NCBI RefSeq assembly: GCF_047372505.1
Contig: NZ_JBKBEU010000001.1
Coordinates: 2,542,001-2,606,000, forward strand
Reading direction: 5' to 3'
Length of the DNA: 64,000 nt
DNA from: Phaeobacter cretensis
Lineage (GTDB): Bacteria > Pseudomonadota > Alphaproteobacteria > Rhodobacterales > Rhodobacteraceae
Numbering within the stretch: position 1 is the stretch's first letter; each line of letters starts with the position of its first letter. Below, piece by piece: positions 24,082-32,990 of the stretch. Under the pieces are notes generated by a model. It had not been told where the DNA came from and did no database searches. It saw nothing but the letters and a program-made list of their open reading frames with translations. Position numbers and translations under genes: made by a program.

Positions 24082-25059
24082 CTATTCGGCAGCGTGTTTC
24101 TGCGCGGTTTTCTTTTTTGCGTGAGCCAGCAGGCCGTCGCGAACCCAAGCGCCGTCTTCCCAGGCATTGTTCCGTGCAGCGAGGCGATCGGTGTTGCAGG
24201 GGCCATTGCCTTTGATCACCTCAAAAAACTCGTTCCAGTCAGGGTCGGTGTAGTCATAGTGGCCGCGTTCGTCGTTCCACTTTAGATCCGGGTCAGGAAC
24301 TGTCAGGCCAAGGTATTCCGCCTGTGGGACGGTTTGGTCGACGAACTTCTGACGCAACTCATCATTTGTGTTCATCTTGATCTTCCAGGCCATCGACTGG
24401 GCCGAGTGAACTGAGTCCTTATCGGATGGGCCGAACATCATCAGCGACGGATACCAGAGGCGGTTCAGCGCATCCTGAGCCATCTTTTTTTGTTCGGGCG
24501 TACCTTCGGCCATTTTGCGAATGGCATCATAGCCCTGACGCTGATGAAAGCTCTCTTCCTTGCAGACGCGAATCATTGCGCGGGAGTAAGGGCCGAACGA
24601 AGTGCGCTGAAGCGGCACCTGATTCATGATTGCAGCCCCATCAACAAGCCAGCCCACCGCGCCGATGTCGGCCCAGTTCAGTGTTGGGTAATTGAAGATG
24701 GAGGAATACTTCATGCGGCCATCAAGCAGCATTTCAGTCATCTCGTCGCGGGATACGCCCAGCGTCTCTGCCGCACAATAAAGATAAAGGCCATGACCCG
24801 CTTCATCCTGCACCTTGGCCAGCAAGATCGCTTTACGCTCCAGCGTAGGCGCGCGGGTGATCCAGTTGCCTTCGGGCAGCTGTCCGACAATTTCGGAATG
24901 AGCATGCTGCCCGATTTGGCGGATCAATGTTTTGCGGTAGCCTTCAGGCATCCAGTCTTTTGGCTCAATCTTCTCGCCAGCATCGATGCGAGCCTGAAAG
25001 GCAGCCAGCTGATCCGGATCGTCCTGGGTCGCCTCGGATTTAACCATCTGTGCATACAT
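24082..25059 (-). CDS. paaA: Phenylacetyl-CoA epoxidase catalytic subunit PaaA
   Basis: Diiron monooxygenase subunit that converts phenylacetyl-CoA to its ring-1,2-epoxide, 325 residues. Iron ligands are visible as Glu56 (in HSEIVG), Glu86-AG-His89 (QDEAGHG) and Glu169-SF-His172 (KEESFHQRQG), set in a four-helix ferritin-like fold. The start at 25059 is fixed by AAGGAGG upstream; the frame is open 27 codons further. It follows the thiolase gene by 23 bases and opens the paaABCDE segment. The rest of the pathway (paaG, paaZ, paaK) is not in this window. Confidence 0.97.
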   Translation of the reverse strand: MYAQMVKSEATQDDPDQLAAFQARIDAGEKIEPKDWMPEGYRKTLIRQIGQHAHSEIVGQLPEGNWITRAPTLERKAILLAKVQDEAGHGLYLYCAAETLGVSRDEMTEMLLDGRMKYSSIFNYPTLNWADIGAVGWLVDGAAIMNQVPLQRTSFGPYSRAMIRVCKEESFHQRQGYDAIRKMAEGTPEQKKMAQDALNRLWYPSLMMFGPSDKDSVHSAQSMAWKIKMNTNDELRQKFVDQTVPQAEYLGLTVPDPDLKWNDERGHYDYTDPDWNEFFEVIKGNGPCNTDRLAARNNAWEDGAWVRDGLLAHAKKKTAQKHAAE

Positions 25060-25082
25060 GTCTGGGACCTCCTTAGGGCTTT

Positions 25083-26285
25083 CTAAACGCGTTCTAGGAT
25101 CAGGGCAGTGCCCTGACCGACGCCAACGCACATTGTACAAAGGGCATACCGGCCGCCGGTACGCTGCAATTGGTAGGCGGCGGTCAGTACCAGTCGCGCA
25201 CCGGACATGCCCAACGGGTGACCAAGTGCAATCGCGCCGCCATTGGGGTTAACATGGGGTGCGTCATCCGCTACGCCAAGTTCACGCAGTGTTGCGAGAC
25301 CTTGGCTGGCAAAGGCTTCATTCAGTTCGATCACATCCATTTGTTCAATGGTCAGACCAGTACGGGCCAGTAGCTTTTGAGTAGCTGGCACCGGGCCAAT
25401 CCCCATAATACGCGGCTCGACCCCTGCGGCTGCCATGCCGACAATACGGGCCATTGGCTTCAGGCCGTTTTTGGTGGCTGCAGACTCGTTCGCCATCAAG
25501 ATCGCCGCAGCACCGTCATTGACGCCAGAAGCATTGCCGGCGGTTACGGTCAGATCGGGGCCGTTGACGCCCTTAAGATTAGCTAGTTTTTCCGCCGATG
25601 TACCAGGGCGGGGATGCTCGTCAGTGTCGACGATCAGAGGATCGCCTTTGCGCTGTGGTACTGACACTGCTGTGATTTCATCGTGAAAGAGGCCTGCTTC
25701 ATGTGCGGCGGCCCAGCGGGCTTGACTGCGCGCGGCAAAGGCATCTTGGTCTGTGCGGTTGATACCATAGGTCTCAGCCACATTGTCGGCAGTTTGGGGC
25801 ATTGAGTCGGTGCCATACATGGCCTGCATCTTCTTGTTCACAAAACGCCAGCCGATCGTAGTGTCATAGATCTGATTTGCGCGACTAAAGGCCGAGGTGG
25901 CTTTGGGCATAACAAAAGGCGCGCGCGACATGCTTTCCACGCCGCCTGCAATTGCCAACTCATAGTCGCCAGCCTTTATGCCGCGAGACGCCATGCCGAC
26001 GGCATCCATTCCTGATGCGCAAAGCCGGTTGATCGTGGTGCCGGGTACAGTCGTGGGCAGGCCTGCAAGCAAGGCGGCCATGCGGGCTACATTGCGGTTG
26101 CTTTCACCTGCCTGATTGGCGTCGCCATAGATGACATCATCAAGGCTGCCCCAGTTAACCTCGGGGTTGCGCGCCATCAGTTCCGCAATCGGCAGAGAGG
26201 CTAGATCATCGGTGCGCACCTGACTTAGGGCGCCACCGTAGCGACCGATGGGAGTGCGAGTTGCGTCGCAGATGAAAGCATCCAT
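25083..26285 (-). CDS. paaJ: 3-Oxoadipyl-CoA/3-oxo-5,6-dehydrosuberyl-CoA thiolase
   Basis: Thiolase of 400 residues that cleaves the C8 or C6 3-oxoacyl-CoA intermediates of phenylacetate breakdown to acetyl-CoA and succinyl-CoA. The nucleophile is Cys89 in INRLCASGMDAVG; GGAIALGHPLGMSGAR and TMCVGVGQG carry the catalytic His and second Cys. MDAFICDATRTPIGRYGG is the standard 3-oxoadipyl-CoA thiolase N-terminus; the same family is named PcaF in the protocatechuate pathway. Lying directly before paaABCDE, it is best named paaJ. Start fixed at 26285 with GGAG upstream. Confidence 0.9.
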   Translation of the reverse strand: MDAFICDATRTPIGRYGGALSQVRTDDLASLPIAELMARNPEVNWGSLDDVIYGDANQAGESNRNVARMAALLAGLPTTVPGTTINRLCASGMDAVGMASRGIKAGDYELAIAGGVESMSRAPFVMPKATSAFSRANQIYDTTIGWRFVNKKMQAMYGTDSMPQTADNVAETYGINRTDQDAFAARSQARWAAAHEAGLFHDEITAVSVPQRKGDPLIVDTDEHPRPGTSAEKLANLKGVNGPDLTVTAGNASGVNDGAAAILMANESAATKNGLKPMARIVGMAAAGVEPRIMGIGPVPATQKLLARTGLTIEQMDVIELNEAFASQGLATLRELGVADDAPHVNPNGGAIALGHPLGMSGARLVLTAAYQLQRTGGRYALCTMCVGVGQGTALILERV

Positions 26286-26319
26286 GGTTATGCGTCTCCA
26301 AATCGCGGCAAGAAATAAG

Positions 26320-26335
26320 CCGACCATATAGTCGG
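26320..26335. promoter_or_regulatory. TetR-type palindrome upstream of the paa operon
   Basis: CCGAC-CATATA-GTCGG is a perfect 5-base dyad, 35 bases upstream of the thiolase start. CCGACC/GGTCGG-type half-sites are, as I recall, typical of TetR-family PaaR repressors that respond to phenylacetyl-CoA. No regulator gene is adjacent, so PaaR control is an inference. Confidence 0.5.
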
Positions 26336-26626
26336 GGATACGCTGTGAAGTGATTCTGAGCAAGAGACGTGTAACTGAAATATTCAATTCTGTATAACTA
26401 TGTAACGTATTTTTGGTTTGGCTATCACTGTATCAAAAACATGCAGTAGGGCTGATCTATCTCGCGGCAACGGGCCCAAGTCAGGCATATGATCATCATC
26501 GTCTGAACATCACGGGACGCACCGTCACTGGAAATCCACAGATAGTATAGCTTGGCAAGCTGCGGTTTGGCCCGGCATGATGGGTCTTGTCAGCCAGCGA
26601 AGCCCGATTTAGTGTCTACGTTAATT

Positions 26627-26653
26627 TGCGGAACTTTATTCCGCACTGCGAAA
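26627..26653. promoter_or_regulatory. Three-half-site operator upstream of the beta-oxidation operon
   Basis: TGCGGAA-CTTTA-TTCCGCA is a perfect 7-base inverted repeat (26627-26645), and TTCCGCA-C-TGCGAAA (26639-26653) forms a second dyad sharing its right arm. The 15-base TTCCGCA-N-TGCGRAA form resembles IclR-family sites. It lies 118 bases before the first gene. Confidence 0.45.
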
Positions 26654-26770
26654 TATGTGATGTCTGTGCTCTCGTATCAGTCTGGCGCATGAAGCGAATT
26701 ATGGCTTCTCGCCTATTGCTGTAAAAGTGACGCGACCTGATCTGCACAACCCGCAAAAAAGGAAAGATCC

Positions 26771-28864
26771 ATGACTGAAGCCATTGTTTACGAGCGGATC
26801 GGCGATATTGCTGTGCTCAGCGCACAGAACCCACCGGTGAATGCACTTAGCATCGACATGCGGCGTGGGCTTCTTGCAGGGATCGAGCGCGCCGAAGAGG
26901 AAGGTGCGCGTGCGGTACTGATATATGGTGAAGGGCGGACCTATTTTGCGGGCGCAGATATCCGCGAGTTCGGAAAGCCGATGGTAGCCCCTGTGTTGCC
27001 GGATCTATGTAACCGCATCGAGGCGACCAAGTTGATCGTTGTCTCTGCCTTGCATGGCACTGCGCTGGGCGGCGGATTGGAGGTTGCGCTTTCTTCGCAT
27101 TATCGGATCGCAGTGCCGGGCGCAAAGATGGGGCTGCCAGAGGTGCACCTCGGTGTCATACCGGGCGCGGGCGGTACTCAACGTTTGCCACGTATCGCTG
27201 GGATCGACGCCGCTTTGGAGATGATTACGACAGGTCGCCCTATTTCTGCTGCTGATGCGTTGAACAAAGGCGTCATTGATCGTGTTGCAGAAGGTAGCCC
27301 GCGTGAAATCGGCCTCGCCTATACACGCGAGTTGCTGGAGCAAGGCGCACCGCGCCGCCCGGTCTGCTATATGCCGTTGCCAGATCCAGTGGATTTTGAT
27401 GACACATATGAAAAGGTTCTTGCGCGTGGCCGTGGGCAATTGTCTCCGGCAATTGCCGTGCGTGCTGTTCAAGCGGCTTGGGAGGCGGAGAGCTTCCTAG
27501 ATGGGGTGCGGCAGGAACGCGAATTGTTCATGCAGTTGATGGAAACCGATCAGCGGCAAGGGTTGATCCACGCATTCTTCTCTGAGCGTGCTGTCAGCAA
27601 ATTGCCCGAGCTGACTGAGGTAACGCCACGCGATATCGCATCGATGGGGGTCATAGGCGGCGGAACCATGGGCGCGGGTATAGCAACCACCGCACTGTTG
27701 TCTGGTTTGTCCGTCGTATTGGTAGAACGTGACGACGATGCATCGGCAGCGGCACGCGACAGGATTGAAGGGAATCTTAAGGGAGCGCTGAAACGAGGTA
27801 AAGTCGATCAGGCGCAGCTTGAATCGATGACCGTCGAAGCGCTGACAATAGCGACAGACTACGCAGATCTTTCGGAAGTTGATCTCGTGGTCGAGGCTGT
27901 TTTTGAGGATATGGCCGTCAAACGCGAGGTGTTTGCCGCGCTGGATGCCCATTGTAGGCCCGGTGCCATCCTTGCCAGCAACACATCTTATTTAGATATA
28001 AACGAAATTGCCGCCGCGACCAGTCGGCCACAAGACGTGATTGGGCTGCATTTTTTCTCTCCAGCGCATGTCATGAAATTGCTTGAGGTCGTAGTTGCCG
28101 ATCAGACTGCCCCTGAGGTGGTCGCGAGCGGGTTTGCCCTTGGCAAGCGGCTGAAGAAAATCTCAGTACGTTCAGGCGTCTGTGATGGATTTATCGGCAA
28201 CCGGATCATGAACAGCTATCGAAGAGCCGCTGACTATATGGTTCTGGACGGCGCATCGCCCTACCAAATCGATAAGGTGATGACCGAGTTTGGCTTTGCG
28301 ATGGGGCCGTTTGCGGTGGCTGATCTGGCCGGGCTGGACATCGGTTGGGCTGCCCGCAAGCGTCGTGCACCAACGCGGAATCCTAGGGAACGTGTCGTGC
28401 AATTTTCAGACATGCTTTGTGAAGGCGGTGATTTCGGGCAAAAAACGGGCAAAGGGTTTTATGCATACGAAGCTGGAAAACGTGGGGGGAGCGCCAACCC
28501 GCAGGTGGCAGAGTACATCAAGCGTGATCAGCGCGATCAGAGTGTGACACCAAAGAGTTTTTCCAACGAGGATATCCTGCGACGCTATATGTGCGCGATG
28601 GTCAATGAGGCTGCCAAAGTGGTGGGTGAAGGGGTAGCCCGACGCCCCTTGGATGTCGATATGGTGCTGTTGTTCGGTTACGGCTTTCCACGATTTTGGG
28701 GCGGCCCATTGAAATGGGCGGATTTGCAGGGACCGGCAGCAATCCTCGACGATATCCGGCGTTACGCAAAGGAAGATGCGTTCTTCTGGCGGCCAGCCCC
28801 ATTGCTGGAGCAGCTGGTGAATGAGGGGCGTATTTTTGATGACCTCAACCGAGAGGTCACCTGA
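26771..28864 (+). CDS. Enoyl-CoA hydratase / 3-hydroxyacyl-CoA dehydrogenase bifunctional protein (FadJ-like)
   Basis: Hydrates trans-2-enoyl-CoA and oxidises the 3-hydroxyacyl-CoA with NAD. The 697-residue chain has a crotonase domain first (1-190; Glu104 in GGLEVAL and Glu124 in LPEVHLGVIPGAGG as the catalytic pair), then an NAD-binding Rossmann fold (GGGTMGAG at 296-303), the dehydrogenase catalytic His in HFFSPAHVMKLLE, and a duplicated C-terminal helical domain. AAGGAAA precedes the ATG. It heads a six-gene operon that has its own thiolase, dehydrogenases and ligase. Compared with FadB/FadJ it is of usual length (about 700); the acyl substrate class is not evident. Confidence 0.93.
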   Translation: MTEAIVYERIGDIAVLSAQNPPVNALSIDMRRGLLAGIERAEEEGARAVLIYGEGRTYFAGADIREFGKPMVAPVLPDLCNRIEATKLIVVSALHGTALGGGLEVALSSHYRIAVPGAKMGLPEVHLGVIPGAGGTQRLPRIAGIDAALEMITTGRPISAADALNKGVIDRVAEGSPREIGLAYTRELLEQGAPRRPVCYMPLPDPVDFDDTYEKVLARGRGQLSPAIAVRAVQAAWEAESFLDGVRQERELFMQLMETDQRQGLIHAFFSERAVSKLPELTEVTPRDIASMGVIGGGTMGAGIATTALLSGLSVVLVERDDDASAAARDRIEGNLKGALKRGKVDQAQLESMTVEALTIATDYADLSEVDLVVEAVFEDMAVKREVFAALDAHCRPGAILASNTSYLDINEIAAATSRPQDVIGLHFFSPAHVMKLLEVVVADQTAPEVVASGFALGKRLKKISVRSGVCDGFIGNRIMNSYRRAADYMVLDGASPYQIDKVMTEFGFAMGPFAVADLAGLDIGWAARKRRAPTRNPRERVVQFSDMLCEGGDFGQKTGKGFYAYEAGKRGGSANPQVAEYIKRDQRDQSVTPKSFSNEDILRRYMCAMVNEAAKVVGEGVARRPLDVDMVLLFGYGFPRFWGGPLKWADLQGPAAILDDIRRYAKEDAFFWRPAPLLEQLVNEGRIFDDLNREVT

Positions 28865-28865
28865 T

Positions 28866-30041
28866 ATGAAACAGGCAGTTATTGTTTCGACTGCCCGCAC
28901 TGGTTTGGCCAAGTCATTTCGCGGGTCATTCAATCAGACCCACGGTGCCACGTTGGGTGGGCATGTTGTTTCAGCCGCAGTCGAACGGGCGGGCCTAGAC
29001 CGCGGTGCAATCGAGGACTGCATCATCGGCTGTGGATTTCCTGAAGGGGCCACCGGCCACAATATCGGACGTCAGATTGCCTTTCGTTCTGGGTTGTCGC
29101 AGACGGCAGCGGGTATGACGATAAACCGGTTCTGTGCGTCAGGCCTCCAGGCTATCGCTTTTGCCGCACAGCAGATCACCGCCGAAGGCACGGGCCCGAT
29201 GGTAGCAGGTGGCGTTGAGAGCATCTCCATGGTGCAGCCAAATGTAACGCAGGTGCAGGATCCTTGGCTGCAAGAGCACAAACCTGACGTCTACATGGCG
29301 ATGATCGATACTGCGGATATCGTTGCAGATCGCTATGGGATCAGCCGAGAGGCGCAGGATGCCTATGGATTGCGAAGCCAGCACCGGATCGCGGGGGCGC
29401 AGGCTGCTGGAGTGTTTGACGATGAAATTGTCCCCATGAATGCTGTCATGGCCATCAAAGACAAAGACACAGGTTTCATCAGCACTCGTGAGGTGATTGT
29501 GGATCAGGATGAGTGCAGTCGTCCAAAGACCACATTGGGCGGGCTGGCAGAGTTGGAACCTGTACGCGGCGGCGGTAAGTTCGTTACCGCAGGCAATGCC
29601 AGTCAGTTGTCAGACGGTGCGGCAGCCGTCGTGATGATGGAGGCCGACGAGGCGAGCCGCCAAGGTTTGAATCCAATGGGAGCCTTTCGGGGGTACTGCG
29701 TCGCGGGCTGCGCGCCTGATGAAATGGGTATCGGCCCTGTACATGCTGTGCCGCGTTTGTTGCAGCGCCACGGGCTAACTGTCGCGGATATCGATTTGTG
29801 GGAGCTGAATGAGGCTTTCGCAAGTCAGGCGCTTTATTGTCGCGATCACCTGGGGATCCCCGACGAGATCTGCAACGTGAATGGCGGTTCGATTGCGATT
29901 GGCCACCCTTTTGGCATGACCGGTGCCCGGATGGTTGGCCATCTGCTGCATGAAGGGCGCCGACGCCGCGCTAAGCTTGGCGTCGTGACCATGTGCGTAG
30001 GCGGCGGCATGGGGGCCGCAGGTTTGTTCGAGATCTACTGA
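28866..30041 (+). CDS. Acetyl-CoA C-acyltransferase (thiolase)
   Basis: Biosynthetic/degradative thiolase fold of 391 residues. Cys90 in INRFCASGLQA is the nucleophile; NEAFASQ, NGGSIAIGHPFGMTGAR and TMCVGGGMGAA complete the active site. The ATG lies one base after the stop of the bifunctional gene, with GAGGT in that gene's end, so it is coupled. It would release acetyl-CoA (or propionyl-CoA) at the end of each beta-oxidation turn. It is distinct from the paa-linked thiolase at 25083-26285, suggesting a different acyl chain. Confidence 0.93.
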   Translation: MKQAVIVSTARTGLAKSFRGSFNQTHGATLGGHVVSAAVERAGLDRGAIEDCIIGCGFPEGATGHNIGRQIAFRSGLSQTAAGMTINRFCASGLQAIAFAAQQITAEGTGPMVAGGVESISMVQPNVTQVQDPWLQEHKPDVYMAMIDTADIVADRYGISREAQDAYGLRSQHRIAGAQAAGVFDDEIVPMNAVMAIKDKDTGFISTREVIVDQDECSRPKTTLGGLAELEPVRGGGKFVTAGNASQLSDGAAAVVMMEADEASRQGLNPMGAFRGYCVAGCAPDEMGIGPVHAVPRLLQRHGLTVADIDLWELNEAFASQALYCRDHLGIPDEICNVNGGSIAIGHPFGMTGARMVGHLLHEGRRRRAKLGVVTMCVGGGMGAAGLFEIY

Positions 30042-30137
30042 TCAACGGAATGCCTGTAGGGGCGTTTTATGCCTGTCTTGAGGAGCAGGCGGCGAGCACA
30101 AAGGCAGCATTGACTAGCACGAGGAGGTGCGTGGCAA

Positions 30138-31337
30138 ATGGATCTGAACTATTCAGCTGAGGAACTGGCCTTTCGTGACGAGGTGCGCGTATTTCTGGAG
30201 GCAAAGCTGCCACAAGATTTGTCAGAAGCCGTGCGACAGGGCAAAGGGATGTGCAAGGATAAGCACGATCGCTGGCATAGCATTCTGAACGAACGCGGTT
30301 GGCTGGCGCCCACTTGGCCGCAAGAACACGGCGGATGTGGTTGGAACGCGGTCGAGCGCCACATCTTTGAGGAAGAGTGCTGTCGCGCCCATGCGCCACG
30401 TATTGTTCCATTTGGCCTGACCATGCTGGCACCGGTTCTGCAACAGTTCGGTTCCGATGCTCAACGAGCGTACTTCCTGCCTCGGATTCTGTCGGGCGAA
30501 CACTGGTGGTGTCAGGGTTACTCGGAACCCGGGGCCGGATCCGACCTGGCCAGCCTACGCACCCGAGCGGTTCGCGATGGCGATCATTATATAGTCAATG
30601 GTCAGAAAACATGGACCACGCTTGGGCAATACGCCAACTGGATTTTCTGTCTGGTCCGCACGAACCCCGAGGCCAAGCAACAGGAAGGGATTTCCTTTCT
30701 GCTGATCGACATGAACACGCCGGGCATCGAAGTGCGCCCTATTGAGCTGCTGGATGGGACCCATGAGGTGAATGAGGTGTGGTTCACTGACGTTCGTGTC
30801 CCGGTAGAGAATTTGGTCGGTGAGGAAAACAAGGGGTGGACATATGCCAAGTTCTTACTGACCCACGAGCGGACAAACATCGCGGGCGTGGGCTTTAGTC
30901 AGGCGGGGCTAGAGGCTGTGAAACGTTTGGCGCGTCAGCAATTGCATCGCGGACGCCCATTGCTCGAAAATCCGCATTTTGCTGCACGAGTGGCGCGAGC
31001 GGAAATCGATCTGATGGCGATGTCCACAACCAACCTTCGTATTATTTCAGCCGCCGCAAAAGGTCAGGCGCCGGGTGTCGAAAGCTCCATGCTGAAGGTG
31101 AAGGGCACCGAAATACGGCAAGAGATCAATGATCTTGCTCGCCGCGCAGCAGGGACCTATGCGCTGCCCTTTGCTTCCGAAAGTGTCGCAGGCGACAACA
31201 GTGAGCTCGCACCACCGGACGGTAGCGAAGCGGTAGCGGCGCAGTATTTCAACAACCGCAAACTGTCGATCTTTGGCGGCTCTAACGAGATCCAGAAGAA
31301 CATTATCGCCAAGGTGTCGTTGGGAGGTCGGTCATGA
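30138..31337 (+). CDS. Acyl-CoA dehydrogenase, first of an overlapping pair
   Basis: FAD-dependent acyl-CoA dehydrogenase, 399 residues, with an N-terminal helical domain, a central beta domain (WCQGYSEPGAGSDLAS, then NGQKTWTT for FAD contacts) and a C-terminal helical domain ending FGGSNEIQKNIIAK. At the position where medium-chain enzymes carry the base in YEG, it has FGG, as in many long-chain or steroid-type members that place the Glu elsewhere. A strong GAGGAGG precedes the ATG. Its stop overlaps the start of a second dehydrogenase by four bases, which suggests the two chains may form a hetero-oligomer. Confidence 0.92.
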   Translation: MDLNYSAEELAFRDEVRVFLEAKLPQDLSEAVRQGKGMCKDKHDRWHSILNERGWLAPTWPQEHGGCGWNAVERHIFEEECCRAHAPRIVPFGLTMLAPVLQQFGSDAQRAYFLPRILSGEHWWCQGYSEPGAGSDLASLRTRAVRDGDHYIVNGQKTWTTLGQYANWIFCLVRTNPEAKQQEGISFLLIDMNTPGIEVRPIELLDGTHEVNEVWFTDVRVPVENLVGEENKGWTYAKFLLTHERTNIAGVGFSQAGLEAVKRLARQQLHRGRPLLENPHFAARVARAEIDLMAMSTTNLRIISAAAKGQAPGVESSMLKVKGTEIRQEINDLARRAAGTYALPFASESVAGDNSELAPPDGSEAVAAQYFNNRKLSIFGGSNEIQKNIIAKVSLGGRS

Positions 31338-32479
31338 ATTTCCAACTGACCGAAGAACGCCGGATGTTGCAGGATAGTTTGCGTCGGTTTCTTGCGGATC
31401 GGTACACTGTAGCCGTTCGTAAGGATTCCATTGAAGACCCTTCGGGATACTCCGTTACGATCTGGAAGCAGCTTGCTGAACTTGGCGTGCTCGGGGCATT
31501 GCTGCGGCCTGAGGTTGGTGGATACGGTGGTGAGGGGTTCGATATCGCCACAGTATGTGAGGAATTGGGGCGGGCTGGCGTTGTTGAGCCAGTGCTTGAT
31601 AGTATTGTGCTCTGCGGCAGCCTGCTGAGCCCATCTGGTGACAGTGCGTGTTCCACGCGTGGTCAATACCTACTTGATCAACTTATTGCCGGAGAGATGC
31701 AGCTCGCCTTCGCCCATGCGGAGCCGACCAGCAGATATGATCGGCATTGGGTCGAAACCAAAGCTGTAGAAGACGCCGATGAAATCGTTCTAACAGGGCG
31801 CAAGTCCGTCGTGGTCAATGCCGAAACCGCAGATTTTCTAATCATATCAGCTCGCGAAACGGGGGCTGCAGGTGATAGCGATGGTGTTTCACTGTTCCTA
31901 CTTGATCCGGACACAGTAGGTCTGCGTATGCAAGGCAGCGCGTTAATGGCTGGAGGCCGCGCCGCTGAGATTGATCTGGATGGCGTCCGTGTATCGCAAT
32001 CCGCGCGCCTTGGCGTACCAGGCAAAGCTGCTGGTCGCATAGAAACAGCGCTTGCCCGTGCAGAGGTAGCACTTGCGGCGGAGACGCTTGGGGCAATGGA
32101 AACGGCTACACGTTTGACAATGGACTACCTAGCAACCCGACAGCAGTTCGGGCGGCGGATTGGCACATTTCAAGCCTTGCAGCACCGCATGGCCGAGATG
32201 CTGATTGAGGTCGAACAAGCACGCTCTGCAGTGATTAATGCGGCAGGGCATCTTGAAGATCTTCCAAATCTAAGGAATCGCCAAATCGCTGCAGCGCGCA
32301 ATCTTATCTGTCGTACCGGACGCCGAATTGCAGAGGAATCGATCCAGCTACACGGCGGTATTGCGATGACAGCGGAATACGAATTGGCGCATATCGCAAA
32401 ACGGATTGTACTTGCGGAGCACCGTTTCGGTGATGCAGATACTCAGTTGGAGCGGTTCATTGACCTCTCAGCGGCCTAA
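31334..32479 (+). CDS. Acyl-CoA dehydrogenase, second of an overlapping pair
   Basis: A 381-residue member of the same superfamily. The C-terminal domain has TRQQFGRRIGTFQALQHRMAEM and SIQLHGGIAMTAEYELAHIAKR, but it lacks the usual GG(S/T)NEIQ segment and ends with RFGDADTQLERF instead. The central domain is also poorer in FAD motifs than its partner. In mycobacterial steroid catabolism such unlike pairs form alpha2-beta2 enzymes with a single active site; the ATGA overlap here fits that model but does not prove it. Confidence 0.88.
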   Translation: MNFQLTEERRMLQDSLRRFLADRYTVAVRKDSIEDPSGYSVTIWKQLAELGVLGALLRPEVGGYGGEGFDIATVCEELGRAGVVEPVLDSIVLCGSLLSPSGDSACSTRGQYLLDQLIAGEMQLAFAHAEPTSRYDRHWVETKAVEDADEIVLTGRKSVVVNAETADFLIISARETGAAGDSDGVSLFLLDPDTVGLRMQGSALMAGGRAAEIDLDGVRVSQSARLGVPGKAAGRIETALARAEVALAAETLGAMETATRLTMDYLATRQQFGRRIGTFQALQHRMAEMLIEVEQARSAVINAAGHLEDLPNLRNRQIAAARNLICRTGRRIAEESIQLHGGIAMTAEYELAHIAKRIVLAEHRFGDADTQLERFIDLSAA

Positions 32480-32924
32480 TCCTGCAATAGCGAAGAGTAC
32501 ATCAGCTAACGATCCATCTCTGGATCGGAAGAAGCGGGTAATCAACGATCCCGGCTGTCAGCAGTTGGTTGGATATCGCACGGAGATTGATGCACAATCG
32601 GGTCTTTGCTGTGTATCGCTGGATCTTGCGCCGCAGCACAAGAACCGCAACGGGTTGTTGCATGGGGGTATCGTAGCAACACTCATGGATGTGGCCTGTG
32701 GGAATGCGGCGTCTCAGTATTTTGACCCAGAACTCCATCCTCCAGTGGTCACTGTTTCCCTAACCCTCTCATATGTAGCGGCAGCCCGTACAGGTCGGGT
32801 TATGGCCTCCGCAATAATCTCGGGAGGTGGTAGGTCTCTCGCCTATGTAGCGGGTGAGCTGCTGGACGATAATGATGATGTCCTTGCCACGGCAAGTGGC
32901 GTGTTCAAGCGGATATCAAGCTGA
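32460..32924 (+). CDS. PaaI/YdiI-type hotdog thioesterase
   Basis: Acyl-CoA thioesterase of the hotdog fold, 154 residues. The signature NGLLHGGIVATLMDVACG contains HGG and the catalytic Asp, followed by TVSLTLSYVAAARTGRV. I place the start at a TTG (32460) because GGAG lies seven bases upstream, although an ATG at 32433 is an alternative; either way it overlaps the end of the preceding dehydrogenase gene by about 20 bases or more. Such thioesterases free CoA from dead-end or aromatic acyl-CoA species. Confidence 0.82.
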   Translation: MTSQRPNPAIAKSTSANDPSLDRKKRVINDPGCQQLVGYRTEIDAQSGLCCVSLDLAPQHKNRNGLLHGGIVATLMDVACGNAASQYFDPELHPPVVTVSLTLSYVAAARTGRVMASAIISGGGRSLAYVAGELLDDNDDVLATASGVFKRISS

Positions 32925-32990
32925 TGCATCATTGCGGGGTTTGTTCCCCATGTTGCGTTAGATCTTAGGTTTAGTTGAATTGGATGACCG

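Larger units (their letters stand above)
26286..26770. other. Divergent control region between the paa and beta-oxidation operons
   Basis: 485 bases without a plausible gene. It must contain the promoters of both operons. Near the paa end lies a TetR-type dyad (26320-26335); nearer the beta-oxidation operon lies a cluster of three half-sites (26627-26653); a weaker dyad GAAGC-N8-GCTTC spans 26691-26708. The middle (26400-26600) shows nothing I can name. Confidence 0.6.

Noticed and set aside
24490..25086. Antisense open frame (198 codons) over paaA
   Set aside because: Shadow of paaA, which keeps all diiron ligands; no ribosome site or motif on the other strand.
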